Shown piece by piece: positions 7,512-14,890 of a stretch of 15,430 nucleotides of DNA; positions within the stretch are counted from its first letter, which is position 1, and every line of letters starts with the position of its first letter. The stretch is taken from assembly GCA_964512985.1 (NCBI GenBank), contig CAZELI010000039.1, positions 1 to 15,430 of the forward strand, in the 5' to 3' direction. A model generated the notes under the pieces. It saw nothing but the letters and a program-made list of their open reading frames with translations. It made no database searches and had not been told where the DNA came from. A program made the translations under genes and the position numbers. Source of the stretch: CAYPGT01 sp964512985 (GTDB lineage Bacteria; Cyanobacteriota; Vampirovibrionia; LMEP-6097).

Positions 7512-7583
7512 TGACGACTTAGTCAACTCCGCGTCCTCGTGACTCGCATGCCTAGCATCTGGGAGCTTTTCGAATAAGTTCGG

Positions 7584-7835
7584 TTACAAATGATTGTATG
7601 CATCGTTATCTTCCTTAGAACTCCATTCTGCACTAAGCGTAGACTCTAAAGCTCGGTGATACTCTATATCAAAAGGCTCTGCTTTCTTAATATGTACTGA
7701 ATTATGTTCAAAAGTAAAATTTATAGAGTCACCAGGTTTCAAAGCCAGAAAATTTCTTACTTCCACAGGTATTGTAGTCTGCCCCTTACTAGTAAGCTTG
7801 GCGGTTTGCATATCGAGTTTAGCTTTTCTTTGCAT
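7584..7835 (-). CDS. AbrB/SpoVT-type antitoxin of the MazF-like toxin
   Basis: This 83-residue DNA-binding antitoxin should neutralise the downstream toxin and repress their shared promoter. Residues 9-45 carry the swapped-hairpin AbrB fold signature: AKLTSKGQTTIP, then VRNFLALKPGD and SVHIKKAEP. The acidic C-terminal part (HRALESTLSAEWSSKEDNDAY) is the expected toxin-binding segment. The ATG at 7835 is chosen over the Met at residue 9 because TAAGGAG (7850-7844) sits eight bases upstream of it. The toxin start lies 57-72 bases downstream, depending on which toxin start is used. Inverted repeats sit directly upstream, and one copy lies inside the gene. Confidence 0.9.
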   Translation of the reverse strand: MQRKAKLDMQTAKLTSKGQTTIPVEVRNFLALKPGDSINFTFEHNSVHIKKAEPFDIEYHRALESTLSAEWSSKEDNDAYNHL

Positions 7836-7882
7836 AGTAATGACTCCTTACAGTAAGAATATCTTACCACATTACTAGTAAG
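7785..7882. promoter_or_regulatory. Operator-like palindromes of the toxin-antitoxin operon
   Basis: Three related inverted repeats occur. TTACTAGTAA is at 7872-7881 in the promoter region. CTTAC-A-GTAAG at 7847-7857 overlaps the antitoxin ribosome-binding site. CTTACTAGTAAG at 7785-7796 is inside the antitoxin gene, where it encodes LTSK. The outer and inner sites share the 11 bases TTACTAGTAAG. AbrB-type antitoxins commonly bind such palindromes for autoregulation. On the minus strand, TG-G-TAAGAT next to the upstream site resembles an extended -10 box. Confidence 0.55.
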
Positions 7883-7933
7883 GATTGGTTATTTAGATTT
7901 AGGTCGAAGGTCTAGTATGTGACCAAGGACCAA

Positions 7934-8278
7934 TTACGTAATAATAGGTTCCTCACCTCGTCTATAAGGGTTAATTTTAAATTCTGGCTTTGGAGTATCA
8001 GGTTTTGTTTCTATTTTGTCTAACCATGATTTATTAGAGCCTGGCTTCTCTGACTTCAAAGTACCACATTCACCACCTGAGCTGTTACCACATCCACCTT
8101 CTTTACAAGAATTTTTGCTGCCAAATACAGGTGGTCTCTCTGGACCGTAATAAGATGGGTTTACCACACTGCTACTACAACCACCACCTTCAGCGGCTTC
8201 TGGCATTATTTTCTTGGGTACTAAGTTATATTTATTAAAAACATTCTCATCTGAATTACTTGTTATACTGACTGGCAC
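7934..8278 (-). CDS. Cys/Gly-rich small protein of unknown function, 114 residues
   Basis: The start is GTG at 8278-8276, supported by AAAGGAG (8290-8284) five bases upstream; no ATG fits better. The N-terminal 30 residues are polar and end in KKIMPEAAEGG. Four cysteines follow in Gly-rich settings: GGGCS (C34), NSCKE (C58), GGCGN (C63) and GECGT (C71). The middle is rich in Pro and Tyr (NPSYYGPERPPVFG) and the tail is Lys/Pro/Glu-rich. There are no membrane segments or hydrophobic core, so it is probably extended or metal- or disulfide-stabilised. The Gly-Gly before the first Cys is reminiscent of double-glycine leader peptides, but no exporter or modifying enzyme lies in the window, so a peptide-precursor role is only a guess. 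It lies 98 bases upstream of the antitoxin gene on the same strand; the antitoxin's own operators suggest separate control. Confidence 0.72.
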   Translation of the reverse strand: MPVSITSNSDENVFNKYNLVPKKIMPEAAEGGGCSSSVVNPSYYGPERPPVFGSKNSCKEGGCGNSSGGECGTLKSEKPGSNKSWLDKIETKPDTPKPEFKINPYRRGEEPIIT

Positions 8279-8480
8279 GATGACTCCTTTTGTTCATTCC
8301 ACATAAAATAAGTTCTATCATTTTTATCTTATAGTTTGATTAAAGTACACAGGCTTCTTGAATTGAATGTTTGACTATAAACCCTTAAATCTTTATTGAG
8401 GAGCCTGGTTTAACACATATTTACATGCTAAAAGTATCTTTAAGAGGGCTCACTAAGCGCGTAAGAATTTAGTTTCTACT

Positions 8481-8542
8481 TAGACTTGTCCCGAAATCGC
8501 CCAGAACTGCGTTACGCTCTGAACGATTTCGAAACAAGTCTA
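8481..8542. repeat. Long imperfect hairpin, REP-like
   Basis: TAGACTTGT (8481-8489) pairs with ACAAGTCTA (8534-8542), then after two mismatches CGAAATCG (8492-8499) pairs with CGATTTCG (8524-8531). The loop can fold further through GCG-TTA-CGC. The minus strand of the loop reads GAGCGTAACGCAGT, which matches GAGCGGAACGCAGT at 11030-11043 in 13 of 14 bases. That suggests both hairpins belong to one dispersed palindromic family. Confidence 0.6.
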
Positions 8543-8680
8543 GTTCATAAACAAAAGCAAGAAATTAAACTGTTGCGCGCTTTATTAAGAGACTTCAAAA
8601 CGACATACCACATGTCGTCAAAGTAGTTAGTGGTGTTCAAGGACTTACAGCAAGTCCAGGGCGCTTTGTGGTTATTTAAG

Positions 8681-8686
8681 AAAGGA
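8681..8686 (+). promoter_or_regulatory. Ribosome-binding site that decides the helicase start
   Basis: AAAGGA sits six bases before the ATG at 8693-8695. No Shine-Dalgarno precedes the alternative GTG at 8630, and the protein from ATG begins with a normal helicase N-terminus, so 8693 is preferred. Confidence 0.7.
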
Positions 8687-8692
8687 TATTTC

Positions 8693-10996
8693 ATGACAAC
8701 AGTAGTAGAAAAATTTAAACTTGATAGTTTTCAAGAAGAAGCGATTAAGCATATCAAAGACGGTCACAGCGTTATAGTCTGTGCGCCGACAGGAGCAGGT
8801 AAAACGGTGATAGCACAAGAGGCTATCAGGTTAGCTATCGCAAATAAAAAGAAAGTGTTTTATACCGCACCACTTAAAGCACTTATCAACCAAAAGTACT
8901 CTCAATTCTGCGAAGAGTATGGTCAAGAGAAAGTAGGTATCATCACTGGCGACACTAACAAGAACCGCGATGCACAGATCATTGTTATGACTACAGAGAT
9001 TTATCGTAATATGCTTTACGGCACCACTTTCGGATCTATTGATCCTTTCTTAGCTGATCTTCAGTACCTTATATTCGATGAGTTTCATTACATCAATGAT
9101 TCATCTAGAGGCACTGTTTGGGAAGAATCTATAATCTACTCGCCTAAGTCAATTCAGCTAGTAGCCCTATCAGCAACTATAAACAACCCTAACGATCTAG
9201 TAGACTGGGTTAAAGAGATACATGGCGATTGTAAATTAATACAAACCGACAAGCGTCCAGTACCGCTACATCATTATTTCTTCAAGGATGAACAGTTACA
9301 ACCATTACTTACAACTAATGGCAAGCTCAATCCTAAACTTAAAGAACACGAAGACAATAGATTCGGTAAACAGCGTAATGGCAAGTTTAATAGAGGTCGG
9401 GGACAAGGTTCTGACAATAAAGCATCTATTGCTAAGGTAGTAGAAGAGCTTCACAAGAGAGACATGCTTCCTGCTATTTACTTTGTGTTCAGTCGTAAAG
9501 GTTGTGACAAAGCAGTAGAAGAATGCAGACGACTTATACTCTTAACTAGAGAAGAAGAAAAACAATTAAACCAAGAGATCGATATTGCGATAGCTCATAC
9601 ACCACATATTGGTAACTTTGGGCAGATCGAATTGCTCAGAAAGGGTATTGCTGCACATCACGCAGGGTTATTACCTCAGATCAAATCTCTTATAGAAGAG
9701 CTTTTCACTAGAGCTTTAGTGAAAGTAGTATTCTCTACAGAAACACTTGCAGCAGGAATAAACATGCCAGCAAGATCTACGGTAATTAACAGTATCTCTA
9801 AAGCTAGCGATAGTGGCTTCCGTTCACTTACAGCATCAGAGTTCTTACAAATGTCTGGTAGAGCTGGTCGTAGAGGTATGGACGAAGCTGGCTATGTCAT
9901 AACTGTAAAGAACGGTAATTATTCAGCTGGCGAAGTAGCATTATTAGCAAGCTCTAAACCAGAAGATGTTATAAGTCATTTCAGCGCAAGCTACGAGATG
10001 GTCTTAAACCTACTTCAAGGACATAGTTACGCTGAAGTAAGAACCTTAATTGACAAGAGCTTTGGACAATCTATGCTTTGTAAAGAACTTATCCAAGAGA
10101 ATGAGGAACTTAAAAAACTAGAGAGTGAAATTCAAGATTTACAGCATCCTCTATGTCCTGGTGAGCTAGGTGACTTAAATCACTACATGGAAATGCAGGA
10201 TAAATTAGACAAAACTCGCAAGCAAAAGAAAATCATGGAGAAAAATCTAGACTCAGCAATCGATGAGATAGAAGCTTCTCTCGAGATGTTAACAATGGAA
10301 GCTAAGGGCTATCCTTGCAATGGTTGTCCTAAGCAAAAACCTTGCAGTAAGCAAATGGACAAGATCAAGCGTTACCGCAAGCAAGCGAAAGCTCTTGAAA
10401 GCCATATAGCATCTGCTAAAGAGGATCTATGGCAGAACTTCAGTCAAGTAGTAGAACTATTGAAAGAAGAAAAATACTTAGATGCTAATTACCGTGCAAC
10501 TGAATTGGGTAAGACTTGCGCTGCACTTAGATCTGATAATTCATACTTTATTACTGAATTGGTTAAATCTAATATATTTACTAATATAGACTCTAAAGAG
10601 TTAGCTGGATTAGTATCATGTTTCGTGATTGGTGAAAGCCGCAACAGAGACAGATCTTATACAGATATCTCTAAAGCTTATTTCAGACAAGATAAATCAA
10701 TCCAAAACATCACTAGACATGTAATCAAGTCACAGAGAAAGTTTGGCATCGACAAGAGCGTAGATGTCAACCCTAATATCTCCGGACTAGTAGAGCGTTG
10801 GGCTGAAGGCATCACTTGGGAAGAACTTATCAAAACCACATTAATGGACGAAGGCGATGTACTTAGAGGTATCAGAAGAACCCTCGATGTGTCTAAGCAA
10901 ATCTCTAAAGCACCTAATGTTGACAAGACCATTCAATCACTTGCTCAGCAAGCAGTGACGTTAATGGAAAGAGATATAGTGCTGGACGTGGTGTAA
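8693..10996 (+). CDS. Ski2-like DEAD/DEAH-box RNA helicase
   Basis: This ATP-dependent helicase of superfamily 2 (Ski2/Mtr4 type) unwinds RNA and is likely to act in RNA processing or decay. From the ATG at 8693 it has 767 residues. The motifs run in order: Walker A APTGAGKT (31-38, K37), DEFH (129-132), SAT (160-162), FSTETLAAGINMPAR, and QMSGRAGRRG (386-395). After the two RecA-like domains comes a charged helical region with a Cys cluster YPCNGCPKQKPC (C542, C545, C551), resembling the Cys motif of actinobacterial HelY-type proteins. The C-terminal DSHCT-like domain includes LVERWAEGITWEEL and DEGDVLRGIRR. The K/R/G-rich insert around residues 220-240 (GKQRNGKFNRGRGQG) may bind RNA. It appears to be monocistronic and converges on mnmG. 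Similar proteins are common in Cyanobacteria and Actinobacteria and rarer elsewhere, which gives a hint of lineage. The exact cellular substrate is unknown. Confidence 0.93.
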   Translation: MTTVVEKFKLDSFQEEAIKHIKDGHSVIVCAPTGAGKTVIAQEAIRLAIANKKKVFYTAPLKALINQKYSQFCEEYGQEKVGIITGDTNKNRDAQIIVMTTEIYRNMLYGTTFGSIDPFLADLQYLIFDEFHYINDSSRGTVWEESIIYSPKSIQLVALSATINNPNDLVDWVKEIHGDCKLIQTDKRPVPLHHYFFKDEQLQPLLTTNGKLNPKLKEHEDNRFGKQRNGKFNRGRGQGSDNKASIAKVVEELHKRDMLPAIYFVFSRKGCDKAVEECRRLILLTREEEKQLNQEIDIAIAHTPHIGNFGQIELLRKGIAAHHAGLLPQIKSLIEELFTRALVKVVFSTETLAAGINMPARSTVINSISKASDSGFRSLTASEFLQMSGRAGRRGMDEAGYVITVKNGNYSAGEVALLASSKPEDVISHFSASYEMVLNLLQGHSYAEVRTLIDKSFGQSMLCKELIQENEELKKLESEIQDLQHPLCPGELGDLNHYMEMQDKLDKTRKQKKIMEKNLDSAIDEIEASLEMLTMEAKGYPCNGCPKQKPCSKQMDKIKRYRKQAKALESHIASAKEDLWQNFSQVVELLKEEKYLDANYRATELGKTCAALRSDNSYFITELVKSNIFTNIDSKELAGLVSCFVIGESRNRDRSYTDISKAYFRQDKSIQNITRHVIKSQRKFGIDKSVDVNPNISGLVERWAEGITWEELIKTTLMDEGDVLRGIRRTLDVSKQISKAPNVDKTIQSLAQQAVTLMERDIVLDVV

Positions 10997-11011
10997 TTTA
11001 GAGGACCGACA

Positions 11012-11064
11012 CCCGTAATCCGTCATCGCGAGCGGAACGCAGTGGAGCAATGACGGCAAACGGG
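11012..11064. repeat. REP-like palindromic element between convergent genes
   Basis: CCGTCATCGC (11020-11029) pairs with GCAATGACGG (11047-11056) with one mismatch. An outer CCCGT (11012-11016) pairs with ACGGG (11060-11064) across a symmetric 3-base internal loop. The interior contains GAGCGGAACGCAGT. Hairpins beginning GTCAT-GCGAGCG with an AGCAATGAC end are widespread dispersed repeats in bacterial genomes. Lying between the helicase and mnmG stops, it could act as a bidirectional transcript end, although neither side has a T tract. Confidence 0.7.
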
Positions 11065-11082
11065 CACTGGTTTGCATTAGAA

Positions 11083-13041
11083 CTAACCTTTTACTGAGTA
11101 TTCTTTACTCTTCGCTGACAACATCACACTAAGAACACTAACATCATTCGGTGTCACTCCACCCACGCGACTAGCCTGCCCAAGGGTTAGAGGTCTAACT
11201 TTCTCTAATTTGTCTCTGGCTTCTAGACTAATATACTCACAATCCTTGAAACTAAATCCCTGAGGAATTTTCACGCTATCAAACTTTTTCATCTCTTCGA
11301 TCTGAGATTCTTGCCTTACTATATAACCTTCGTATTTTACTTGAGTCTCTACTTCATAACCATAGACCAAGCTGTCTAATTGAATACCTTGTTCTCTCAA
11401 GCGTCTCACTTCTCGATCATCTTCATCAATCATGGATTTGATATCCAAAATCCTATAATCAATATCATCTCGTTTAAACAAATCAGCTAAGAGTATCTTG
11501 TCACCAGACTTGTAGGTTATAGTTTCAAGCCCTTTACTAGCAAGAGTTTCATTAATATCAGCAACATTCACACGAACATTCTTCACAAACTTAACTTCAT
11601 TACTAATATGCTCTTGCTTCTCTATAAAACATCTCCATCTATAATCATCTACTAGCCCAATCTCTCTACCAATAGGCGTAAGTCTTAGATCAGCATTATC
11701 CTGGCGCAATATTAATCTATACTCAGAGCGAGAAGTAAGCATACGATAAGGATCATTAATCTCCTTAGTCACTAGATCATCTACGAGAGTCGCGATATAG
11801 CTAGAAGATCTATCAAGTATTAAAGGTTCGCGCCCAAGTACATAATGAGCTGCATTAATCCCTGCCATCAAACCCTGTGCAGCAGCCTCTTCATAGCCAC
11901 TAGTACCTAGCACTTGCCCTGCCACAAACAAACCATCTATGGTCTTCGATTCAAAGTTATGTTTAAATTGAATACCAGGAAAGTAATCATACTCCACTGC
12001 ATAAGCAGGTCTAGTAATTACTGCGTTCTCTAAGCCTGGCAAGCTTCTCACTAATTGCCATTGCACTTCTACAGGAAGGGAAGTACTACAACCTTGAAGG
12101 TATATCTCATTAGTACTGAGCCCTTCTGGCTCTAAGAAGAAATGATGCGAAGGATTATGCGAGAACCTTACAACCTTGTCCTCGATTGAAGGACAATAGC
12201 GCGGTCCACTCGCTTGCACTAGACCAGAATACATTGGAGACTTATCGAGATTCTCCATAATGATCTCGTGAGTGCGGGCGTTAGTGCGAGTAATATGGCA
12301 AGGGTATTGCGGGCGTACTGGGCGATGCGGAAGGAATGAAAACCACTCTAGCTCAGGGTCTCCAGGAGCGATTTCTAAATTAGAGAAGTCTATAGTCTTA
12401 CGATCTAAGCGCGGAGGCGTACCAGTCTTAAGACGTCCAGTATTTAAACCCAAATCCCTAAGCTTAGGACTTAGTCCTAGAGAAGGTTTCTCCCCTGCTC
12501 TACCAGCAGACTCGAACTTATCCCCACTAAAGATTCTACCTTCAAGGAAAGTGCCTGCAGTAAGCACCACTGCTTTAGCGTAGATCTTCTCTTCAAGGTT
12601 AGTCTCTACCCCGATGATCTTTGTTTCGGTTTCGCATTCGGTTTTTTGTGTTTTATCAAAGATCAAAGTTTTAGCGCCGCTTTGGTAAATGGTTAAATTT
12701 GGCGTGGCTTCTAAGTATTGGCGCACCCAGGCAGCATATTCACGCTTATCGGACTGAGCGCGCAAAGCTCTTACTGCTGGTCCCTTGGAAGAATTGAGAG
12801 TCTTCATTTGCAGGTAAGTAGCGTCTGCAGCCAGCCCCATAATCCCCCCCATGGCGTCGATTTCTTTAACCAGGTGAGATTTAGCTGGACCACCGATAGC
12901 AGGGTTACAAGGCATAGTAGCTATCCCATCGATATTATTAGTTAGTAATAAAGTATTGAGACCAAGCTTCGCCGCCGCATGCGCCGCTTCAGACCCTGCA
13001 TGCCCGCCCCCAATCACAATTATGTCAAAACTACGCTCCAT
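11083..13041 (-). CDS. mnmG: tRNA uridine-5-carboxymethylaminomethyl modification enzyme MnmG (GidA)
   Basis: With MnmE, this FAD enzyme installs the carboxymethylaminomethyl (or aminomethyl) group at wobble U34 of certain tRNAs, using a folate carbon donor and NADH. The 652 residues begin with the Rossmann motif IGGGHAGSEAAHAAAKLG (from residue 10), then MPCNPAIGGPAKSHLVKE and GPAVRALRAQSDK. Both family signatures are clear: GPRYCPSIEDK and GTSGYEEAAAQG. The C-terminal helical, MnmE-binding part ends with LTLGQASRVGGVTPNDVSVL. Length is near the usual 620-650. The ATG at 13041 is placed right before the FAD motif, as usual. No strong Shine-Dalgarno is present. It is divergent from the kinase gene and convergent with the helicase; mnmE is not in the window. 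Confidence 0.97.
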   Translation of the reverse strand: MERSFDIIVIGGGHAGSEAAHAAAKLGLNTLLLTNNIDGIATMPCNPAIGGPAKSHLVKEIDAMGGIMGLAADATYLQMKTLNSSKGPAVRALRAQSDKREYAAWVRQYLEATPNLTIYQSGAKTLIFDKTQKTECETETKIIGVETNLEEKIYAKAVVLTAGTFLEGRIFSGDKFESAGRAGEKPSLGLSPKLRDLGLNTGRLKTGTPPRLDRKTIDFSNLEIAPGDPELEWFSFLPHRPVRPQYPCHITRTNARTHEIIMENLDKSPMYSGLVQASGPRYCPSIEDKVVRFSHNPSHHFFLEPEGLSTNEIYLQGCSTSLPVEVQWQLVRSLPGLENAVITRPAYAVEYDYFPGIQFKHNFESKTIDGLFVAGQVLGTSGYEEAAAQGLMAGINAAHYVLGREPLILDRSSSYIATLVDDLVTKEINDPYRMLTSRSEYRLILRQDNADLRLTPIGREIGLVDDYRWRCFIEKQEHISNEVKFVKNVRVNVADINETLASKGLETITYKSGDKILLADLFKRDDIDYRILDIKSMIDEDDREVRRLREQGIQLDSLVYGYEVETQVKYEGYIVRQESQIEEMKKFDSVKIPQGFSFKDCEYISLEARDKLEKVRPLTLGQASRVGGVTPNDVSVLSVMLSAKSKEYSVKG

Positions 13042-13059
13042 ATTAGCTCAATGCAATAA

Positions 13060-13068
13060 ATTGTATCA
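13060..13068 (-). promoter_or_regulatory. Possible extended -10 promoter of mnmG
   Basis: The minus strand reads TG-A-TACAAT, five of six bases of the -10 consensus with the TGN extension. It lies 18 bases before the mnmG ATG, giving a very short leader, which fits the absence of a Shine-Dalgarno sequence. No good -35 box is visible. Confidence 0.4.
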
Positions 13069-13139
13069 CAGGTGACTATTTACAACCCTACTGTCCAAAA
13101 ATAACTCAAAAGACTTAACCACGTAGTAATAATTGAAGT

Positions 13140-13145
13140 TATAAT
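13140..13145 (+). promoter_or_regulatory. Possible -10 box for the histidine kinase operon
   Basis: A perfect TATAAT lies 30 bases before the ATG at 13176. The best upstream hexamer, TTAACC (13115-13120), has a 19-base spacer and a poor match, so the call rests mainly on the -10 box. The kinase start shows no Shine-Dalgarno sequence. Confidence 0.35.
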
Positions 13146-13175
13146 TTTACTGAATCCACCCAAATAAATACAGCC

Positions 13176-14537
13176 ATGACAACTCAACTAAATATCCCCA
13201 AAAGAGCGGATGAAGTTTTTCTACATAAACAGCAATTAATTTATGCAAAAACAGATCGTGTTTTTGCTTATTTAATGATTTTCCAATGGATTGCTGGAAT
13301 AATTTTTGCTTTAGTAATTTCTCCTAGAACCTGGATCGGGACTACCAGCTATCTTCATCTTCATGTTTATATGGCAATATTTTTAGGATTGATAATCGCA
13401 CTTCCTCCTGTCGTACTTGCCTTTGCTAGACCGGGTTTAAACATTACTAAGTATGTCGTTGCAGTATCACAAATATTTTTTTCAATTTTACTAATCCATT
13501 TAACAGGTGGAAGAATCGAAACTCATTTCCATGTTTTTGGTTCACTGGCGTTTTTGGCTTTTTATAGAGATTGGAAAGTTTTGGTTTTAGCATCAGGGAT
13601 CGTTGCTATTGACCATTTGGTTAGAGGCATTTGGTACCCGCAATCTGTTTTTGGAGTTTTTGCAGCTGAACAATGGAGATGGTTAGAGCATGCAGCTTGG
13701 GTGATTTTTGAAAATATATTTCTCTTTAAACTTGTCAATCAAAGTATCAGTGAAATGAAAGAAACTGCTTATACGCAAGCTGAATTAGAGAAACAAAAGA
13801 AAGACTTACTTGAGGCTAATATTCGTCTTGAAGAGTTTGCTTATATTAGCGCACATGATATGAAATCACCTTTAATCAGCATTAATAATATGATTGATAT
13901 TTTAGAAGCTAAAGATGCTATCAAGGATGGCTTCCAAAAGCAATTTAATCTTGTCAAAAGCTCTGTTCTGCAAGCTCGAGATACCCTTACTAGCTTAAAT
14001 AAAGTTATTTCATTTAGAAAAACCTTGAATATACAAAAAGAAAGAATAGAGTTTGCAGATATTCTTAACGATATGAAGTTGTCTTTAGCAGGTGAAATCG
14101 AAAAGAATAATGTTGAATTTAGAGTTGATTTTTCTCAATGTCCAAGAATTAACTATCCTAAAATACACCTTACCAGCATTATGCAGAATCTAATTAGTAA
14201 TTCTATTAAATATAGGAAAATTGAAGTTAAGCCTGTTATAAAAATTCAAACTAAAAAAGAACGAAATCAAATATATTTAATAATAGAGGACAACGGTAAG
14301 GGAATAGATTTAGAATCCAATTGTGATAAGCTTTTTGGACTTTTCCAACGGTTTAGCCAAGATGTTGAAGGAACTGGTATAGGCTTACATTTAGTTAATT
14401 CGATAGTGCAGTCTTATAACGGATCTATAGAAGTCTCAAGTGAAATTGACAAAGGGACAAGATTTGAAATTTTATTAAGTAATGAAGAGAATTTAAAAGG
14501 AGAAATCAATGCCGAAAGTTTTGTTCTTAATCGATAA
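13176..14537 (+). CDS. Membrane sensor histidine kinase
   Basis: This is a 453-residue inner-membrane kinase that should autophosphorylate on His and pass the phosphate to a receiver, probably the next gene. Residues 30-190 hold about six hydrophobic segments with an unusual set of histidines: H61, H63, H108, H117, H119, H147 and H172. Conserved-looking strings are GGRIETHFHVFGSLAF, FYRDW and WRWLEHAAW. I recall similar N-terminal regions in other kinases but know no ligand. A coiled-coil linker (about 193-222) leads to the H-box HDMKSPL with H227. The catalytic domain has the N-box NLISNSIKYR (N338, N342), G1 DNGKGI (372-377), LFGLFQRF, and G2 GTGIGL (399-404). There are no PAS, HAMP or GAF domains. 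Its last 29 bases overlap the receiver gene, implying translational coupling. Confidence 0.94.
   Translation: MTTQLNIPKRADEVFLHKQQLIYAKTDRVFAYLMIFQWIAGIIFALVISPRTWIGTTSYLHLHVYMAIFLGLIIALPPVVLAFARPGLNITKYVVAVSQIFFSILLIHLTGGRIETHFHVFGSLAFLAFYRDWKVLVLASGIVAIDHLVRGIWYPQSVFGVFAAEQWRWLEHAAWVIFENIFLFKLVNQSISEMKETAYTQAELEKQKKDLLEANIRLEEFAYISAHDMKSPLISINNMIDILEAKDAIKDGFQKQFNLVKSSVLQARDTLTSLNKVISFRKTLNIQKERIEFADILNDMKLSLAGEIEKNNVEFRVDFSQCPRINYPKIHLTSIMQNLISNSIKYRKIEVKPVIKIQTKKERNQIYLIIEDNGKGIDLESNCDKLFGLFQRFSQDVEGTGIGLHLVNSIVQSYNGSIEVSSEIDKGTRFEILLSNEENLKGEINAESFVLNR
14495..14502 (+). promoter_or_regulatory. Ribosome-binding site of the receiver gene, inside the kinase gene
   Basis: AAAAGGAG sits six bases before the ATG at 14509 and within the kinase coding sequence. 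It is stronger than any site before the kinase itself, and sets the receiver start. Confidence 0.8.
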
Positions 14538-14889
14538 CGATGAATCGTTTAACTATATTAATCAAGAAATTTTAGAAGAATTGGACAAGACCCTAGAAAT
14601 TAGAATTTGTTCTAGTGCTGTTGAAGCGCTAGATCTAATCAAACAGGAAGGTTGCCCCGATTTGATTTTTTTGGATGTAAATATGCCAGGCTTGGATGGC
14701 TTTGATTTTTTGAAACAATTTGAAGATACTGTTACTTGTTCTACACCAGTTATAATGCTCACTAGCTCTACCAGAAATGAAGATCAAGAAAGGGTCAAAA
14801 ATTTTAAATCAGTAATTGACTATATCGAAAAACCCTTTGGACTTAAGGATACTAAATTACTGTTTGAGAAATTATTAAGTAAGATCTAG
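14509..14889 (+). CDS. Single-domain (CheY-like) response regulator
   Basis: This is a 126-residue cytoplasmic receiver with no output domain, so it would signal by protein contact or act as a phosphate relay. The acidic pocket is D9 and D11 in LIDNDES, the phosphoacceptor is D56 in FLDVNMPGLDG, the switch Thr is T85 in IMLTSS, and the conserved Lys is K108 in YIEKPFG. All key residues are present. Size and motifs resemble the stand-alone receivers encoded next to kinases such as cyanobacterial phytochrome-type partners. It overlaps the upstream kinase gene by 29 bases, supporting a cognate pair. Its stop lies one base from the stop of the convergent gene on the minus strand, leaving no room for a separate terminator. 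Confidence 0.95.
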   Translation: MPKVLFLIDNDESFNYINQEILEELDKTLEIRICSSAVEALDLIKQEGCPDLIFLDVNMPGLDGFDFLKQFEDTVTCSTPVIMLTSSTRNEDQERVKNFKSVIDYIEKPFGLKDTKLLFEKLLSKI

Positions 14890-14890
14890 C

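Larger units (their letters stand above)
8279..8692. other. Intergenic region between the Cys/Gly-rich gene and the helicase
   Basis: No convincing gene was seen over 414 bases. It holds the Shine-Dalgarno of the minus-strand gene at its left end, a wide CAGGCT/AGCCTG inverted repeat (about 8350-8408), the large hairpin at 8481-8542, a small hairpin ACGACAT/ATGTCGT (8600-8606 and 8612-8618, loop ACCAC), and the helicase ribosome-binding site at its right end. The frame of the helicase is open back to a GTG at 8630, but those 21 residues are not conserved-looking. Confidence 0.6.

Noticed and set aside
8630..8692. 21-residue N-terminal extension of the helicase from a GTG
   Set aside because: No ribosome-binding site precedes the GTG, whereas AAAGGA is correctly placed before the ATG at 8693.
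10678..10932. 84-residue minus-strand frame within the helicase gene
   Set aside because: It is antisense to the DSHCT-like domain of the helicase and has no recognisable protein features.
12272..12945. Plus-strand frames opposite mnmG
   Set aside because: They are shadows of a highly conserved gene.
14562..14762. 66-residue minus-strand frame within the receiver gene
   Set aside because: It lies opposite the conserved receiver core including D56 and T85, so it is a shadow.
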